Positions 17,734 to 25,422 of a DNA stretch of 53,524 nt are shown piece after piece. A program made the position numbers and the translations under genes. Source of the DNA: Segatella copri (lineage in GTDB: Bacteria > Bacteroidota > Bacteroidia > Bacteroidales > Bacteroidaceae); contig NZ_JAHOEA010000027.1 of the NCBI RefSeq assembly GCF_019127135.1, forward strand, positions 1 through 53,524, given 5' to 3'. The notes below the pieces were generated by a model. The model was not told the DNA's origin. It saw only the letters and a program-made list of their open reading frames with translations, and did not search any database. Positions within the stretch are counted from its first letter, which is position 1, and every line of letters starts with the position of its first letter.

Positions 17734-18612
17734 TTATGATTTGCCGGCTCGCATCATTCTCTGCTTTCCGAAGGCATCTTCCTTTGTATCAATAGCTTTA
17801 AACCCCAATCCTTCCAGCATTTCCCTTGTTTCTTTTTCGTAGATAGGATTGATTTCGAAGTATAATGCACCTCCGGATTTGAGGGCTGAAGAGGCATATT
17901 CGGCGATGGCTCTGTAGAACTTCAGAGGCTCTTCATCGGGCACGAAGAGGGCGATTCCGGGTTCGTGTTCCAACACATTCTTCTCCATATCCGCTTTCTC
18001 CTTTTCGCAGATATACGGGGGATTGCTCACGATGATGTTCCATCTTCCGGCATCCGATGTTTCCGCCAACTTCAGGGCATCCTGATTTTCTATTTTTACG
18101 TTACCGGCATTCAGTAGCTCAACATTTCCCTGTGCTATCTTCAAGGCATCTTCCGAAATATCCCAACCCGTAACCTCCGAGCCGCCGATGTCCAGTCCCA
18201 GCGTAATGGCGATGCAGCCCGAACCCGTACAGATGTCCAGGATGCGGATGGTATTTTCTTCATTCTCTCCTTCCGTAATCCCTTTGTTTTCAGTCGCATC
18301 TTTTTCTATCCACTCGCAGAGTTCCGCCGTTTCGGGTCTCGGAATCAGTACGCCCGGCTCTACATGGAAGGTTCTTCCTGCAAAGTCAGCTTCGCCCAGA
18401 ACATACTGTACAGGTTCGCCTTTTTGCAATCTTCTGATAATTTCTTCCAGTTTTCTTTCTTCATCTGCAGATAATTCATTAACTTTGCCGCAGATTATGT
18501 CGGTCAGCGTCATTCCGTACTTCACATCGAGCACGGTGCGGACGATAGCCTGTGCTTCGCCCGCCTCATATAGAGGGGTAATGGATTGCCAAAGTTGTTG
18601 ATACGTTTTCAT
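17734..18612 (-). CDS. prmC: Peptide chain release factor N5-glutamine methyltransferase
   Basis: It methylates the glutamine of the GGQ motif in release factors RF1/RF2. The 292-aa protein carries the N-terminal helical domain, the family segment GEPVQYVLGEADFAGRTF, a SAM-binding motif (DICTGSGCIA, 126-135) and the catalytic NPPY (197-200). It is first in the unit prmC-recX-comF. A TATCTTTG box ends 4 nt before the ATG, which suggests a leaderless message; a second such box lies further up at 18691-18698. Confidence 0.95.
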   Translation of the reverse strand: MKTYQQLWQSITPLYEAGEAQAIVRTVLDVKYGMTLTDIICGKVNELSADEERKLEEIIRRLQKGEPVQYVLGEADFAGRTFHVEPGVLIPRPETAELCEWIEKDATENKGITEGENEENTIRILDICTGSGCIAITLGLDIGGSEVTGWDISEDALKIAQGNVELLNAGNVKIENQDALKLAETSDAGRWNIIVSNPPYICEKEKADMEKNVLEHEPGIALFVPDEEPLKFYRAIAEYASSALKSGGALYFEINPIYEKETREMLEGLGFKAIDTKEDAFGKQRMMRAGKS

Positions 18613-18616
18613 ACCG

Positions 18617-18624
18617 CAAAGATA
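18617..18624 (-). promoter_or_regulatory. -7 box immediately before the prmC start codon
   Basis: TATCTTTG on the minus strand leaves 4 nt to the ATG, so transcription would begin at about the A of the start codon. The -33 partner is not clear. Confidence 0.45.
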
Positions 18625-18690
18625 CGCTTTTCTTGATTTACTTATCTTATTTCTGTGTTAAATTATCGTAAGAAACACCTTTTTCTTATA

Positions 18691-18718
18691 CAAAGATACC
18701 TTTATTTTATTATCTTTG
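18691..18718. promoter_or_regulatory. Divergent pair of -7 boxes between prmC and the DUF4143 ATPase gene
   Basis: CAAAGATA (18691-18698, minus-strand TATCTTTG) and TATCTTTG (18711-18718, plus strand) form an 8-bp inverted pair 12 nt apart. The plus box suits the ATPase gene and would make the 33-bp repeat array part of its 5' leader. Confidence 0.5.
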
Positions 18719-18723
18719 CCCAC

Positions 18724-18822
18724 GAAAGTCCCTTGGAAAATAGGCGTGAACTCGAGAAAAGTCCCTTGGAAAATAGGCGCGAGGTTCTGAAAAGTCCCTT
18801 GAAAAATAGTCTTGAGTCTTTG
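18724..18822. repeat. Three tandem 33-bp repeats in the leader of the DUF4143 ATPase gene
   Basis: Units at 18724-18756, 18757-18789 and 18790-18822. The first 22-23 bases of each (AAAGTCCCTTGGAAAATAGG core) are nearly constant and the last ten vary. The third copy is the most diverged. Confidence 0.9.
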
Positions 18823-18846
18823 TAATACTCTAATAGAAAGGTGCTT

Positions 18847-20190
18847 ATGCTAAAAAGAAAGATTGAAGATGTTCTCTTAACTTGGAAACAAGAGGAAAAC
18901 CATAAGCCCATTGTCATAAAAGGTTGTAGGCAATGTGGTAAAACTTTCAGCGTGATGAAATTTGCGCACGAAAAATATCAGCATGTGGTTTATCTTAACT
19001 TCATGCTCAACTCAGATTATGCTCTAGCTTTCGAGGGATCAAAAGTAGTAGATGATATGGTCATCAATATTTCTGCGATGATTCCGGGAAGTGTATTTCT
19101 GCCAAAGCAAACCTGTTTGATATTGGATGAGATACAGGAATGTCCTGCTGCTCGTACTGCTTTGAAATTTTTCCAGATGGATGGGCGGTATGATGTGATT
19201 GCCACAGGATCCTTGTTGGGAGTGAGAGGGTATGGTACTCGGGCCGGTAAAGATGCTGGTGAAACATATAAAAACTCAATTCCTGTAGGATATGAGAAGA
19301 TTGTAGATATGTATCCTTTGGATTTTGAGGAGTTTCTATGGGCGAATGGTATCACGGAGCCTGTTATTGATAAGGTGAAAGAATGCTTTGAAAATGAGAT
19401 GCCTGTTCCTGATGCTTTACATTTGCGTTTCCGGCAGTTGATCCTGCAATATACTGTTGTAGGAGGAATGCCTGCAGCTGTAAATCTGTTTCTTCAATAT
19501 CATGATTTGGGAAAAGTTTTGGAAGAACAACGCAATATCATTGCGGGATACGAGGATGACATGGTAAAATATGCAGACGAAGCAGACAAATCTAGAATCA
19601 GAGAATGTTTTGAATCGATTCCTCTTCAACTGAGTAAGGAAAATAAAAAGTTTCAATATGCCGTTGTGCGTAAGAACAGCAAAGCTTCTCAATATCAGGG
19701 TAGTCTTCAATGGATAGAAGATGCAGGTATCATCACCCGTTGCCGCAACCTTAATATTACTGAGTTGCCTTTGGATGGAAATGCTATGCAGGATGCATTC
19801 AAAGTTTATATGGTAGATACTGGTCTGTTCGTGTCTATGTTGGAAGATGGTACGCAATTTGATATTTTGCAGGGTAATCTTTATGGTTATAAAGGTGCTA
19901 TCTTTGAAAATCTGATAGCAGACATCTTTACGAAGATGAAGAGAAAACTGTATTATTTCCGTAAGGACTCCGGATTGGAAGTTGATTTTGTGATACGTTA
20001 CAAGGGAGAATGTGTATTGGTGGAGGTGAAGGCCAAGGATGGAAATACCAAGAGTACGAAGACTATTCTTGCCAATCCCGACAAATATCATGTATTTCAT
20101 GCCATTAAACTAGGCGATTATAATGTGGGTAGGAGCAACCAACTTCTTACCATTCCTTTGTATATGGCTTTTTTATTAAGACAACCCTAA
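18847..20190 (+). CDS. AAA ATPase with DUF4143 (archaeal-ATPase-like) domain
   Basis: This 447-aa protein has Walker A GCRQCGKTFSV (about residues 27-37), Walker B CLILDEIQECP, and a C-terminal DUF4143 region ending in a PD-(D/E)XK-like core (LEVDFVIRYKGECVLVEVKAKDG, with the spaced D, E and K). The family is highly multiplied in Bacteroidota and its biological role is unsettled; links to defence and to mobile DNA have been proposed. A GTG at 18841 could add two residues; the ATG is preferred. A threefold 33-bp repeat lies in its leader and ribD starts 11 nt after its stop. Confidence 0.9.
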   Translation: MLKRKIEDVLLTWKQEENHKPIVIKGCRQCGKTFSVMKFAHEKYQHVVYLNFMLNSDYALAFEGSKVVDDMVINISAMIPGSVFLPKQTCLILDEIQECPAARTALKFFQMDGRYDVIATGSLLGVRGYGTRAGKDAGETYKNSIPVGYEKIVDMYPLDFEEFLWANGITEPVIDKVKECFENEMPVPDALHLRFRQLILQYTVVGGMPAAVNLFLQYHDLGKVLEEQRNIIAGYEDDMVKYADEADKSRIRECFESIPLQLSKENKKFQYAVVRKNSKASQYQGSLQWIEDAGIITRCRNLNITELPLDGNAMQDAFKVYMVDTGLFVSMLEDGTQFDILQGNLYGYKGAIFENLIADIFTKMKRKLYYFRKDSGLEVDFVIRYKGECVLVEVKAKDGNTKSTKTILANPDKYHVFHAIKLGDYNVGRSNQLLTIPLYMAFLLRQP

Positions 20191-20201
20191 TTGTAGAAAA
20201 A

Positions 20202-21191
20202 ATGGAACAGAATAAGATAGACGAAATGTTTATGCGCCGCTGTCTGCAGCTGGCGAAAAACGGAAGAGAGAATGCCAAACCCAATCCGATGGTGGGAGCC
20301 GTTATCGTGAGTGGGGATGGCAGAATCATCGGCGAAGGCTATCATGTAAGATGCGGAGAAGGGCATGCTGAAGTCAACGCCTTTGCATCTGTTAAGCCCG
20401 AGGATGAGCATCTATTAAGCCAAGCTACCATCTATGTGAGTCTCGAACCCTGCTCTCATTACGGCAAGACGCCGCCTTGCGCCGATTTGATAGTAAGAAA
20501 AGGAGTAAAGCGATGCGTTTGCGGCTGCGTAGATCCCTTTGCCAAGGTTCAGGGCCGCGGTATCCGCAAGATTCGCGAGGCAGGCATCGAAGTAACAGTA
20601 GGCGTTCTGGAGGCGGAATGTCTCGAACTCAACAAGCGCTTCATCACCTTCAACACCCATCAGCGTCCTTACATCATCCTGAAATGGGCGCAGACCGCGA
20701 ATGGCTTTCTTGACAACGGGGGTAGGGGTATGGCTATTTCCTCGCCTTTCACCAAGATGCTCTCCCACAAGTTGCGTGCTGAGAACGATGCCATCCTCAT
20801 AGGCCGCGTAACCGATGAGCGCGACCACAGTCAGCTCAACGTTAGAGATTGGAGCGGCAAGGACCCGATGCGCCTGGTCATCGACCGCCATCATCCTTGT
20901 TTCGAAGGTCTGGATTTCTCACGGGGCAAGACGGAAGTGTTGCAGCAAATCATGCAGTACTTATATAATAATAAGGTGCAGTCGCTGATAGTAGAGGGAG
21001 GCGCCATCACCCATCAGGCATTCCTCGATGCCGGACTTTGGGATGAAATCAGGGCAGAAACGTTGTTATCCACATCTGTGGAAAACGTGGTAACTGCCGG
21101 AACACCAGCGCCTATGCTTCCTCATAACGTCCGGTTAATCAGCCATGAGGCGTTTGATGGAAACGTTATCAATACCTATGAGCGCCAGTAG
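20202..21191 (+). CDS. ribD: Bifunctional riboflavin deaminase/reductase RibD
   Basis: It carries out the second and third steps of riboflavin synthesis on pyrimidine intermediates of GTP. The 329-aa protein has the zinc deaminase site HAEVNA (55-60) and PCSHYGKTPPC (83-93), then a reductase domain from about residue 150 (RPYIILKWAQTANGFLD, with the conserved KWA and NADPH-binding pattern). It follows the DUF4143 gene by 11 nt. No FMN riboswitch is visible upstream, so it probably relies on the ATPase gene's promoter or one inside that gene. Confidence 0.95.
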   Translation: MEQNKIDEMFMRRCLQLAKNGRENAKPNPMVGAVIVSGDGRIIGEGYHVRCGEGHAEVNAFASVKPEDEHLLSQATIYVSLEPCSHYGKTPPCADLIVRKGVKRCVCGCVDPFAKVQGRGIRKIREAGIEVTVGVLEAECLELNKRFITFNTHQRPYIILKWAQTANGFLDNGGRGMAISSPFTKMLSHKLRAENDAILIGRVTDERDHSQLNVRDWSGKDPMRLVIDRHHPCFEGLDFSRGKTEVLQQIMQYLYNNKVQSLIVEGGAITHQAFLDAGLWDEIRAETLLSTSVENVVTAGTPAPMLPHNVRLISHEAFDGNVINTYERQ

Positions 21192-21221
21192 CTTTATAGG
21201 AGCAATAAAGCTAATCATAAA

Positions 21222-21256
21222 GTTCAAAGTTCAACATTCAAAGTTCAAAGTAAAGA
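21222..21256. repeat. AAGTTCAAAG intergenic repeat before the 52-aa gene
   Basis: AAAGTTCAAAGTTCAAC ATTCAAAGTTCAAAG is the reverse complement of the repeat found before recX at 17671-17733. Confidence 0.75.
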
Positions 21257-21258
21257 AA

Positions 21259-21417
21259 ATGAGTAACAGATTTACATCGCGCCTGAGCGATGACGATGAT
21301 TTCAAGCGAGACGAACTGATACGTAAGATAGAGCATTCGGTAGAGCAGATGACGCTCTCAGAACTGGAAGCCCTGTCCTACGATATGTTTACCAAGGGCT
21401 ATATGGAGGATTATTAG
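21259..21417 (+). CDS. Conserved small protein, 52 aa
   Basis: A short acidic cytoplasmic protein (MSNRFTSRLSDDDDFKRDEL start, ELEALSYDMFTKGYMEDY end), predicted to be helical. An upstream in-frame ATG at 21145 would extend it through ribD and the intergenic repeat, so the ATG at 21259 is chosen. It lies 67 nt after ribD and before a strong hairpin, fitting cotranscription. I recall similar short proteins as uncharacterised in related genomes, but cannot name a family. Confidence 0.7.
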   Translation: MSNRFTSRLSDDDDFKRDELIRKIEHSVEQMTLSELEALSYDMFTKGYMEDY

Positions 21418-21438
21418 AAAATCTAGTGCAAGTAGCTT

Positions 21439-21482
21439 CGATGGCCGATGAAAGTACTTACGATGGTCGATGAAAGTACTTA
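21439..21482. repeat. Two tandem 22-bp repeats
   Basis: CGATGGCCGATGAAAGTACT TA and the same with one change (GGT for GGC) lie head to tail at 21439-21460 and 21461-21482, just after the 52-aa gene. Confidence 0.8.
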
Positions 21483-21563
21483 CGATTGTTATCGCAGCTA
21501 TATTCGTTTTATTATGCCCGATTATTAGGTTAGCTGTTTGTCGGGAACAGCCAATAAAACGCA

Positions 21564-21600
21564 AACAGCCGACTAGCGCATGAGTGGCTAGTCGGCTGTT
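21564..21600 (+). terminator. Terminator-like hairpin after the ribD unit
   Basis: A perfect 13-bp stem, AACAGCCGACTAG (21564-21576) with its complement (21588-21600), 11-nt loop, then TTAC. A run of at least 13 T lies a little further on (about 21627-21639). Confidence 0.7.
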
Positions 21601-21654
21601 TTACTGGAACAGTTATCGAAAACTCCTTTTTTTTTTTTTCGTATAGGCATCCTG

Positions 21655-21939
21655 TCAAATACTCTTCACTCTTCACCAAAAGCCCCGAATCCCCTGTGTT
21701 TATCGGCATTCCGAGGAGTGAAGAGTATTCGGGCACTCTTCACCTACTCTTCACCACTCTTCACCCTTCAGTTCTGGCTGATTTGCAATCCTCCTATCTG
21801 TCTTTTGCATCTGTTTCCGTTCCTGAAGGTGAAGAGTGGTGAAGAGTGGGTGAAGAGATAAAAACAACTCTTCACCCTTCGGAATGCCGATAAACACAGG
21901 GGCTTCCGGCCGAAAGGTGAAGAGTGAAGAGTATTTTGA
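21655..21939. repeat. 285-bp interrupted palindrome built from CTCTTCACC repeats
   Basis: Outer arms at 21655-21677 and 21916-21939 (TCAAATACTCTTCACTCTTC type, one indel), middle arms at 21691-21714 and 21879-21902 (24 nt, perfect; CCCCTGTGTTTATCGGCATT start), and inner arms of CTCTTCACC copies at about 21736-21771 and 21823-21860. A 51-nt unpaired centre lies at 21772-21822. The element fills the gap between the ribD unit and the transporter gene. It has no coding frame of note. It may be a non-autonomous mobile element (MITE-like) or a large RNA hairpin. Confidence 0.85.
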
Positions 21940-21958
21940 TGATAGCTTCGTTTATTTC

Positions 21959-23299
21959 TTAAACAGCCTTTGGTTTCGCCTTCCAGACGATGCAAGTCAT
22001 TAAGACTGACATCAGGGCTGCACCAATCCAGAAATAATTGATGTAGGTAAAGTCGTAAGTCTCTACGCCATTTACCAGATGCTTGTTGCCCTCGATGAGC
22101 AGACCGCTCATGATATCCTGGATGCCGGCACCCACATAACTCGCTACGCCGACAATGCCAAGAGCAGCACCCGATGCATTCTTAGGCGCAATATCTACCG
22201 CCATCAAACCACCGAGGAAGCAAAGTAACACGCCGATGCTCAAACCGAACAGTACCATCGCCGTAGCATCAACCCAGAGATGATGGCCCGGAATCAGCAG
22301 GAACAGACAGAGCGCCAACGCATTCAGCAAGCCGAAGATAACGGCTGGCAGATAACGGTTGCCTTTGAAAATCTTATCAGATACCAGTCCGGATGATACG
22401 GTTCCCACAATACCCAGGATAGAGTTGATAGAGATGATGAAGCTGGCATCAATCGTAGTATATCCCTTCTCGTTCTCAAGATAGAAGATACCCCAGCTGT
22501 TAACAGCATAGCGGCTGATATACATGAAAGCACTACTTAAGGCCAGAATCCAGATGAGTGGATTCTTCAAAACCGCACTCTGTGCCTTGTTGTAAGATTC
22601 CGTATCCTGTTTCTTTTCCTCTACCTTGATACCCGGCAGGGTAACACCCTTGCTGGCAGGTGTATCGTGGAAGAAAGTAAGGAGCAGGACTACGCCCGCC
22701 AAACCTACTATCGCAGCTCCGATAAAACCATATTGCCATCCGAAGGCACTCACGATGGAAGCCACAAAGATGAAGGTCATCGCCTCACCAATATTATGGC
22801 TCGCACTCCAGAATCCGTAGAACGTTCCTCGGTTCTTATCGTTAAACCAGCGGGAAAGACCTACTACGCAAGAGGCTGCTCCCATTGACTGGAACCAACC
22901 GCTCAATCCCCACAAAACTGCAAAGAGAATGAAGGAATTAGTAAAGCCCAAAGCCAGATTCACCAAGGCTGTAACGAGCAGACCGGTAGACATCAGTCGC
23001 TTGATATTGCTTCGGTCAGCAAGGAAGCCGTTGGTAAACTTACCGATAGCGTAAGTGAAGAACAAGACAGAGCCGATGATACCGAGCTCAGTTTCAGAGA
23101 ATACGCCATTATCTACAATCGGTTTTTTGATTACGTTCAGGCTGAGTCGGCACACATAATATGTACCATATCCTATGGTAGCAGAAAGGAAAGTAGCCCA
23201 TTGCAGACGTTTCAGTTTTCTTTCGTTTTCCTCAGGTGTTGAGGCTTTAGCCGGAATCGGTTCCGAAACCTTATAGAAGTCTATTATTTTCTTAAACAT
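21959..23299 (-). CDS. Organophosphate:phosphate antiporter (GlpT/UhpT family, MFS)
   Basis: This 446-aa inner-membrane transporter has about 12 membrane spans and the pattern of the OPA branch of the major facilitator family: LQWATFLSATIGYGTYYVCRL at the first span, GKFTNGFLADRSNIKR in the loop after span 2, and GLSGWFQSMGAASCVVGLSRWF. Known members exchange glycerol-3-phosphate or sugar phosphates for phosphate. It is the last gene of the locus, 159 nt after the glycerophosphodiesterase, which makes glycerol-3-phosphate the most likely substrate (GlpT-like). UhpC-type sensing is less likely because no UhpAB partner is present. Confidence 0.9.
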   Translation of the reverse strand: MFKKIIDFYKVSEPIPAKASTPEENERKLKRLQWATFLSATIGYGTYYVCRLSLNVIKKPIVDNGVFSETELGIIGSVLFFTYAIGKFTNGFLADRSNIKRLMSTGLLVTALVNLALGFTNSFILFAVLWGLSGWFQSMGAASCVVGLSRWFNDKNRGTFYGFWSASHNIGEAMTFIFVASIVSAFGWQYGFIGAAIVGLAGVVLLLTFFHDTPASKGVTLPGIKVEEKKQDTESYNKAQSAVLKNPLIWILALSSAFMYISRYAVNSWGIFYLENEKGYTTIDASFIISINSILGIVGTVSSGLVSDKIFKGNRYLPAVIFGLLNALALCLFLLIPGHHLWVDATAMVLFGLSIGVLLCFLGGLMAVDIAPKNASGAALGIVGVASYVGAGIQDIMSGLLIEGNKHLVNGVETYDFTYINYFWIGAALMSVLMTCIVWKAKPKAV

Positions 23300-23366
23300 A
23301 TAATCCTTAGTTGTTATTTATGAAGTTTGTGTTCTCGTACATAATTTAAGGAGATGTTTATTGAGT

Positions 23367-23401
23367 GTTGTGCATGACTTACCACCGTAAGCATGCACAA
23401 C
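23367..23401. terminator. Hairpin between the glycerophosphodiesterase and transporter genes
   Basis: GTTGTGCATG (23367-23376) pairs with CATGCACAAC (23392-23401), with an inner CTTAC/GTAAG stem. No T-run follows on the minus strand, so it may be a processing or attenuation site that lowers transporter expression rather than a full stop. Confidence 0.55.
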
Positions 23402-23458
23402 GTTTCTTAAAACCAACAACCTTCTTAAATATTAATATATAGCGAAACCTATTGAATT

Positions 23459-24358
23459 TTATTTATGAAGTTTCTTGGCTCTTAAGTAATCAAGAAGCAA
23501 GGCAGGTCTGTCTGTTTGGATAAGTTTAGCTCCCTGACCGACAATCCATCCCCAGCTCTCTTCTGGCTGTTTGAGTTCTACGGCGCGATCATCATCATGT
23601 CCACCGCAAAGCTCAGGCCAAAGTGTGTTGATGAAAACTCTTGCTCCACTATCACGTACTTTCTTAATCAGGCGGCGAGTGTTGGCATCATCAGTCTTGA
23701 ATACCAATTCGTAAGCCTTTGGCTTCATGTTCTTGATGTAACCGTCGATTACCTCTTCTGCGCCAGGCTTACCGAGGTTAACTACAGGCATGAAAATCAT
23801 CTTGTCGAGAACATCACCATGCTCAGCCTTTACCACCTCGTAAGGAAGTTCAGCCTTGATGATGCATTGGTCAACAGTACCAGTCTCCTTCAAAACCTTC
23901 ATGGCATCGTCGAAGTAGTCGTAGCCCTTGTCAACATTCACCATGATTTTGCCTTTGCAGAGTTCCATTACCTCACGGAATGTTGGAATCTGATGGCGGG
24001 TCTTGCATCCTACACCATTCTTCAGACGGAGCATCTTCAAAGAATCAAGAGTATAATTCTCTGGGAATCCCTTACCATTCATGGTTCGGTCAATCTTCTT
24101 GTCGTGCATCAGAACCAGAACGCCATCCTTTGTCTTCTTCAAGTCCAACTCAACCATATCAACACCCATGTCGATACAGTTCTGGAATGCCTGAATAGAG
24201 TTTTCAGGAGCATTACGCCAGTCTCCACGATGAGAAACGACCATAACATTTTCTTTTGCTGGCTTGTTGAAATTCTTAAGAATCTCTTTCAGATTGCTTT
24301 GTGCAAAGCTCACCGAAGTGAGCATGCACAACAAAGATAAAATATAAATCTTCTTCAT
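23459..24358 (-). CDS. Periplasmic glycerophosphodiester phosphodiesterase
   Basis: It splits glycerophosphodiesters to an alcohol and glycerol-3-phosphate. The 299-aa protein has a signal peptide (MKKIYILSLLCMLTSVSFAQ) and the GDPD catalytic residues: H43-R44, E52-N53, E70 and D72 (VELDLKKTKDG), and H85 (LMHDKKIDRTMNGKG). The length suits a single-domain GlpQ/UgpQ-type enzyme with export. Its start overlaps or abuts the MBL gene (1 nt gap), so it is in the SusCD operon. With the GlpT-like gene next, a periplasmic hydrolysis and import path is implied. Confidence 0.94.
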   Translation of the reverse strand: MKKIYILSLLCMLTSVSFAQSNLKEILKNFNKPAKENVMVVSHRGDWRNAPENSIQAFQNCIDMGVDMVELDLKKTKDGVLVLMHDKKIDRTMNGKGFPENYTLDSLKMLRLKNGVGCKTRHQIPTFREVMELCKGKIMVNVDKGYDYFDDAMKVLKETGTVDQCIIKAELPYEVVKAEHGDVLDKMIFMPVVNLGKPGAEEVIDGYIKNMKPKAYELVFKTDDANTRRLIKKVRDSGARVFINTLWPELCGGHDDDRAVELKQPEESWGWIVGQGAKLIQTDRPALLLDYLRAKKLHK

Positions 24359-24359
24359 T

Positions 24360-25409
24360 TTAATTCAATTTACCGTCTTTCCAAACTAACTTTTCTCCCC
24401 AGAAAGGAACAACAGAGTTCTCGCAGTTAAGCTTGCTGGCTCTTTCTAAGGCAGAATTCAAACTCCATCTAGATTCTTCCTCGCTTTCGTGAGAAAGTTC
24501 CAGAATGTGTGAGAGCAATACATAGTCAGGTTTTGTCTGACCGGCACCAGTACCGATAATGTTGTTCTCGGTAAGCGCATTAGGTGCGTAGCGAGGAATC
24601 AAAACATTAACGTGTGGCAGAATGTTGGTATACTGAGCAGCCTTGAAGTTTGAGTCGCCAGTATGGAGCATTGTGAAGTTGCCACTATCATCGCCACATT
24701 CAAAAGTAAATACAGAAACGAAGTTTGATAAGCCAGAGTTGTTATGGTCTGTAATAGACACATGAATCTTGATGTTATTAAACTGGTAATCGGTATTTAC
24801 CTTAGAAGTATAGCCACCCTTTATCCAGTTAGAATAAACAGGCTTTCCTGCATTCAGCATCGCGTTGATGAGAGCTGTGTTGTAGTGATCTTGGTGTTTG
24901 TGAGTAACACAGAGGAAATCCAGGTAAGGCTCCAGTTTCTCTGCCCAGCGATGGTTGATGTCAATACCAAAGCAAGTGGTAGGAGTCTTTACGATGTAAC
25001 CCATATTGTAGAGCTGCCAGATGCATGTAGTACCATTCTCAACGGTAGTCGTCTTGATGGCATTAATTACATGATCCAGAGACAAACGGTAGAACGCCAG
25101 CATAGGGTCGTACTTTTCTCTCATTTCAGCAGACTGGTCCAAAGAAGCAATGTAGCTTTCAAAGAAATCAGAAGTGCAGTCGTCTGCCATCTTCTGTATC
25201 TTCTTTAGAACTTCAGATCTTTCCGCATTGAGAGGTTGCTGCTGTAATGGAGTAGTAGCCCACAAAGCTTCAGCCACCTCTTTTGCAGTCTTCATGTCGG
25301 TAGTTTCACCTATTTCGACAGGCTGCGCATAAGTCATTCCATCTTCGTCACTTCCACAAGAGCAGAGGGCGCAAGCGAATAATGCGATGAATAAATATAT
25401 CTTTTTCAT
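24360..25409 (-). CDS. Metallo-beta-lactamase-fold lipoprotein
   Basis: This 349-aa lipoprotein (lipobox LCSC, Cys 18) has an N-terminal helical region and a metallo-beta-lactamase fold with the metal motif THKHQDH (169-175), then VSITDHNNSG and MLHTGDSNF further on. It resembles UlaG/YcbL-like hydrolases more than true beta-lactamases; such proteins cleave phosphodiesters, lactones or thioesters. Given the neighbours, a phosphodiesterase role on the transported ligand is reasonable but unproven. It lies 13 nt after the PQQ-propeller gene and 1 nt before the glycerophosphodiesterase gene. Confidence 0.85.
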   Translation of the reverse strand: MKKIYLFIALFACALCSCGSDEDGMTYAQPVEIGETTDMKTAKEVAEALWATTPLQQQPLNAERSEVLKKIQKMADDCTSDFFESYIASLDQSAEMREKYDPMLAFYRLSLDHVINAIKTTTVENGTTCIWQLYNMGYIVKTPTTCFGIDINHRWAEKLEPYLDFLCVTHKHQDHYNTALINAMLNAGKPVYSNWIKGGYTSKVNTDYQFNNIKIHVSITDHNNSGLSNFVSVFTFECGDDSGNFTMLHTGDSNFKAAQYTNILPHVNVLIPRYAPNALTENNIIGTGAGQTKPDYVLLSHILELSHESEEESRWSLNSALERASKLNCENSVVPFWGEKLVWKDGKLN

Positions 25410-25422
25410 ACTGATTCAAATA

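Noticed and set aside
18724..18822. Possible CRISPR array (33-bp spaced repeats)
   Set aside because: Only three direct, contiguous repeats without unique spacers, and no cas gene in the window.
18702..18917. Frame with repeated LFSKGLF in the 33-bp repeats
   Set aside because: The repetition arises from the DNA repeat; the frame overlaps the real ATPase start and lacks a promoter.
24360..25409. Beta-lactamase (antibiotic resistance) reading of the MBL-fold gene
   Set aside because: It has the general metal motif but groups by sequence with UlaG-like hydrolases, is a lipoprotein, and lies inside a SusCD operon.
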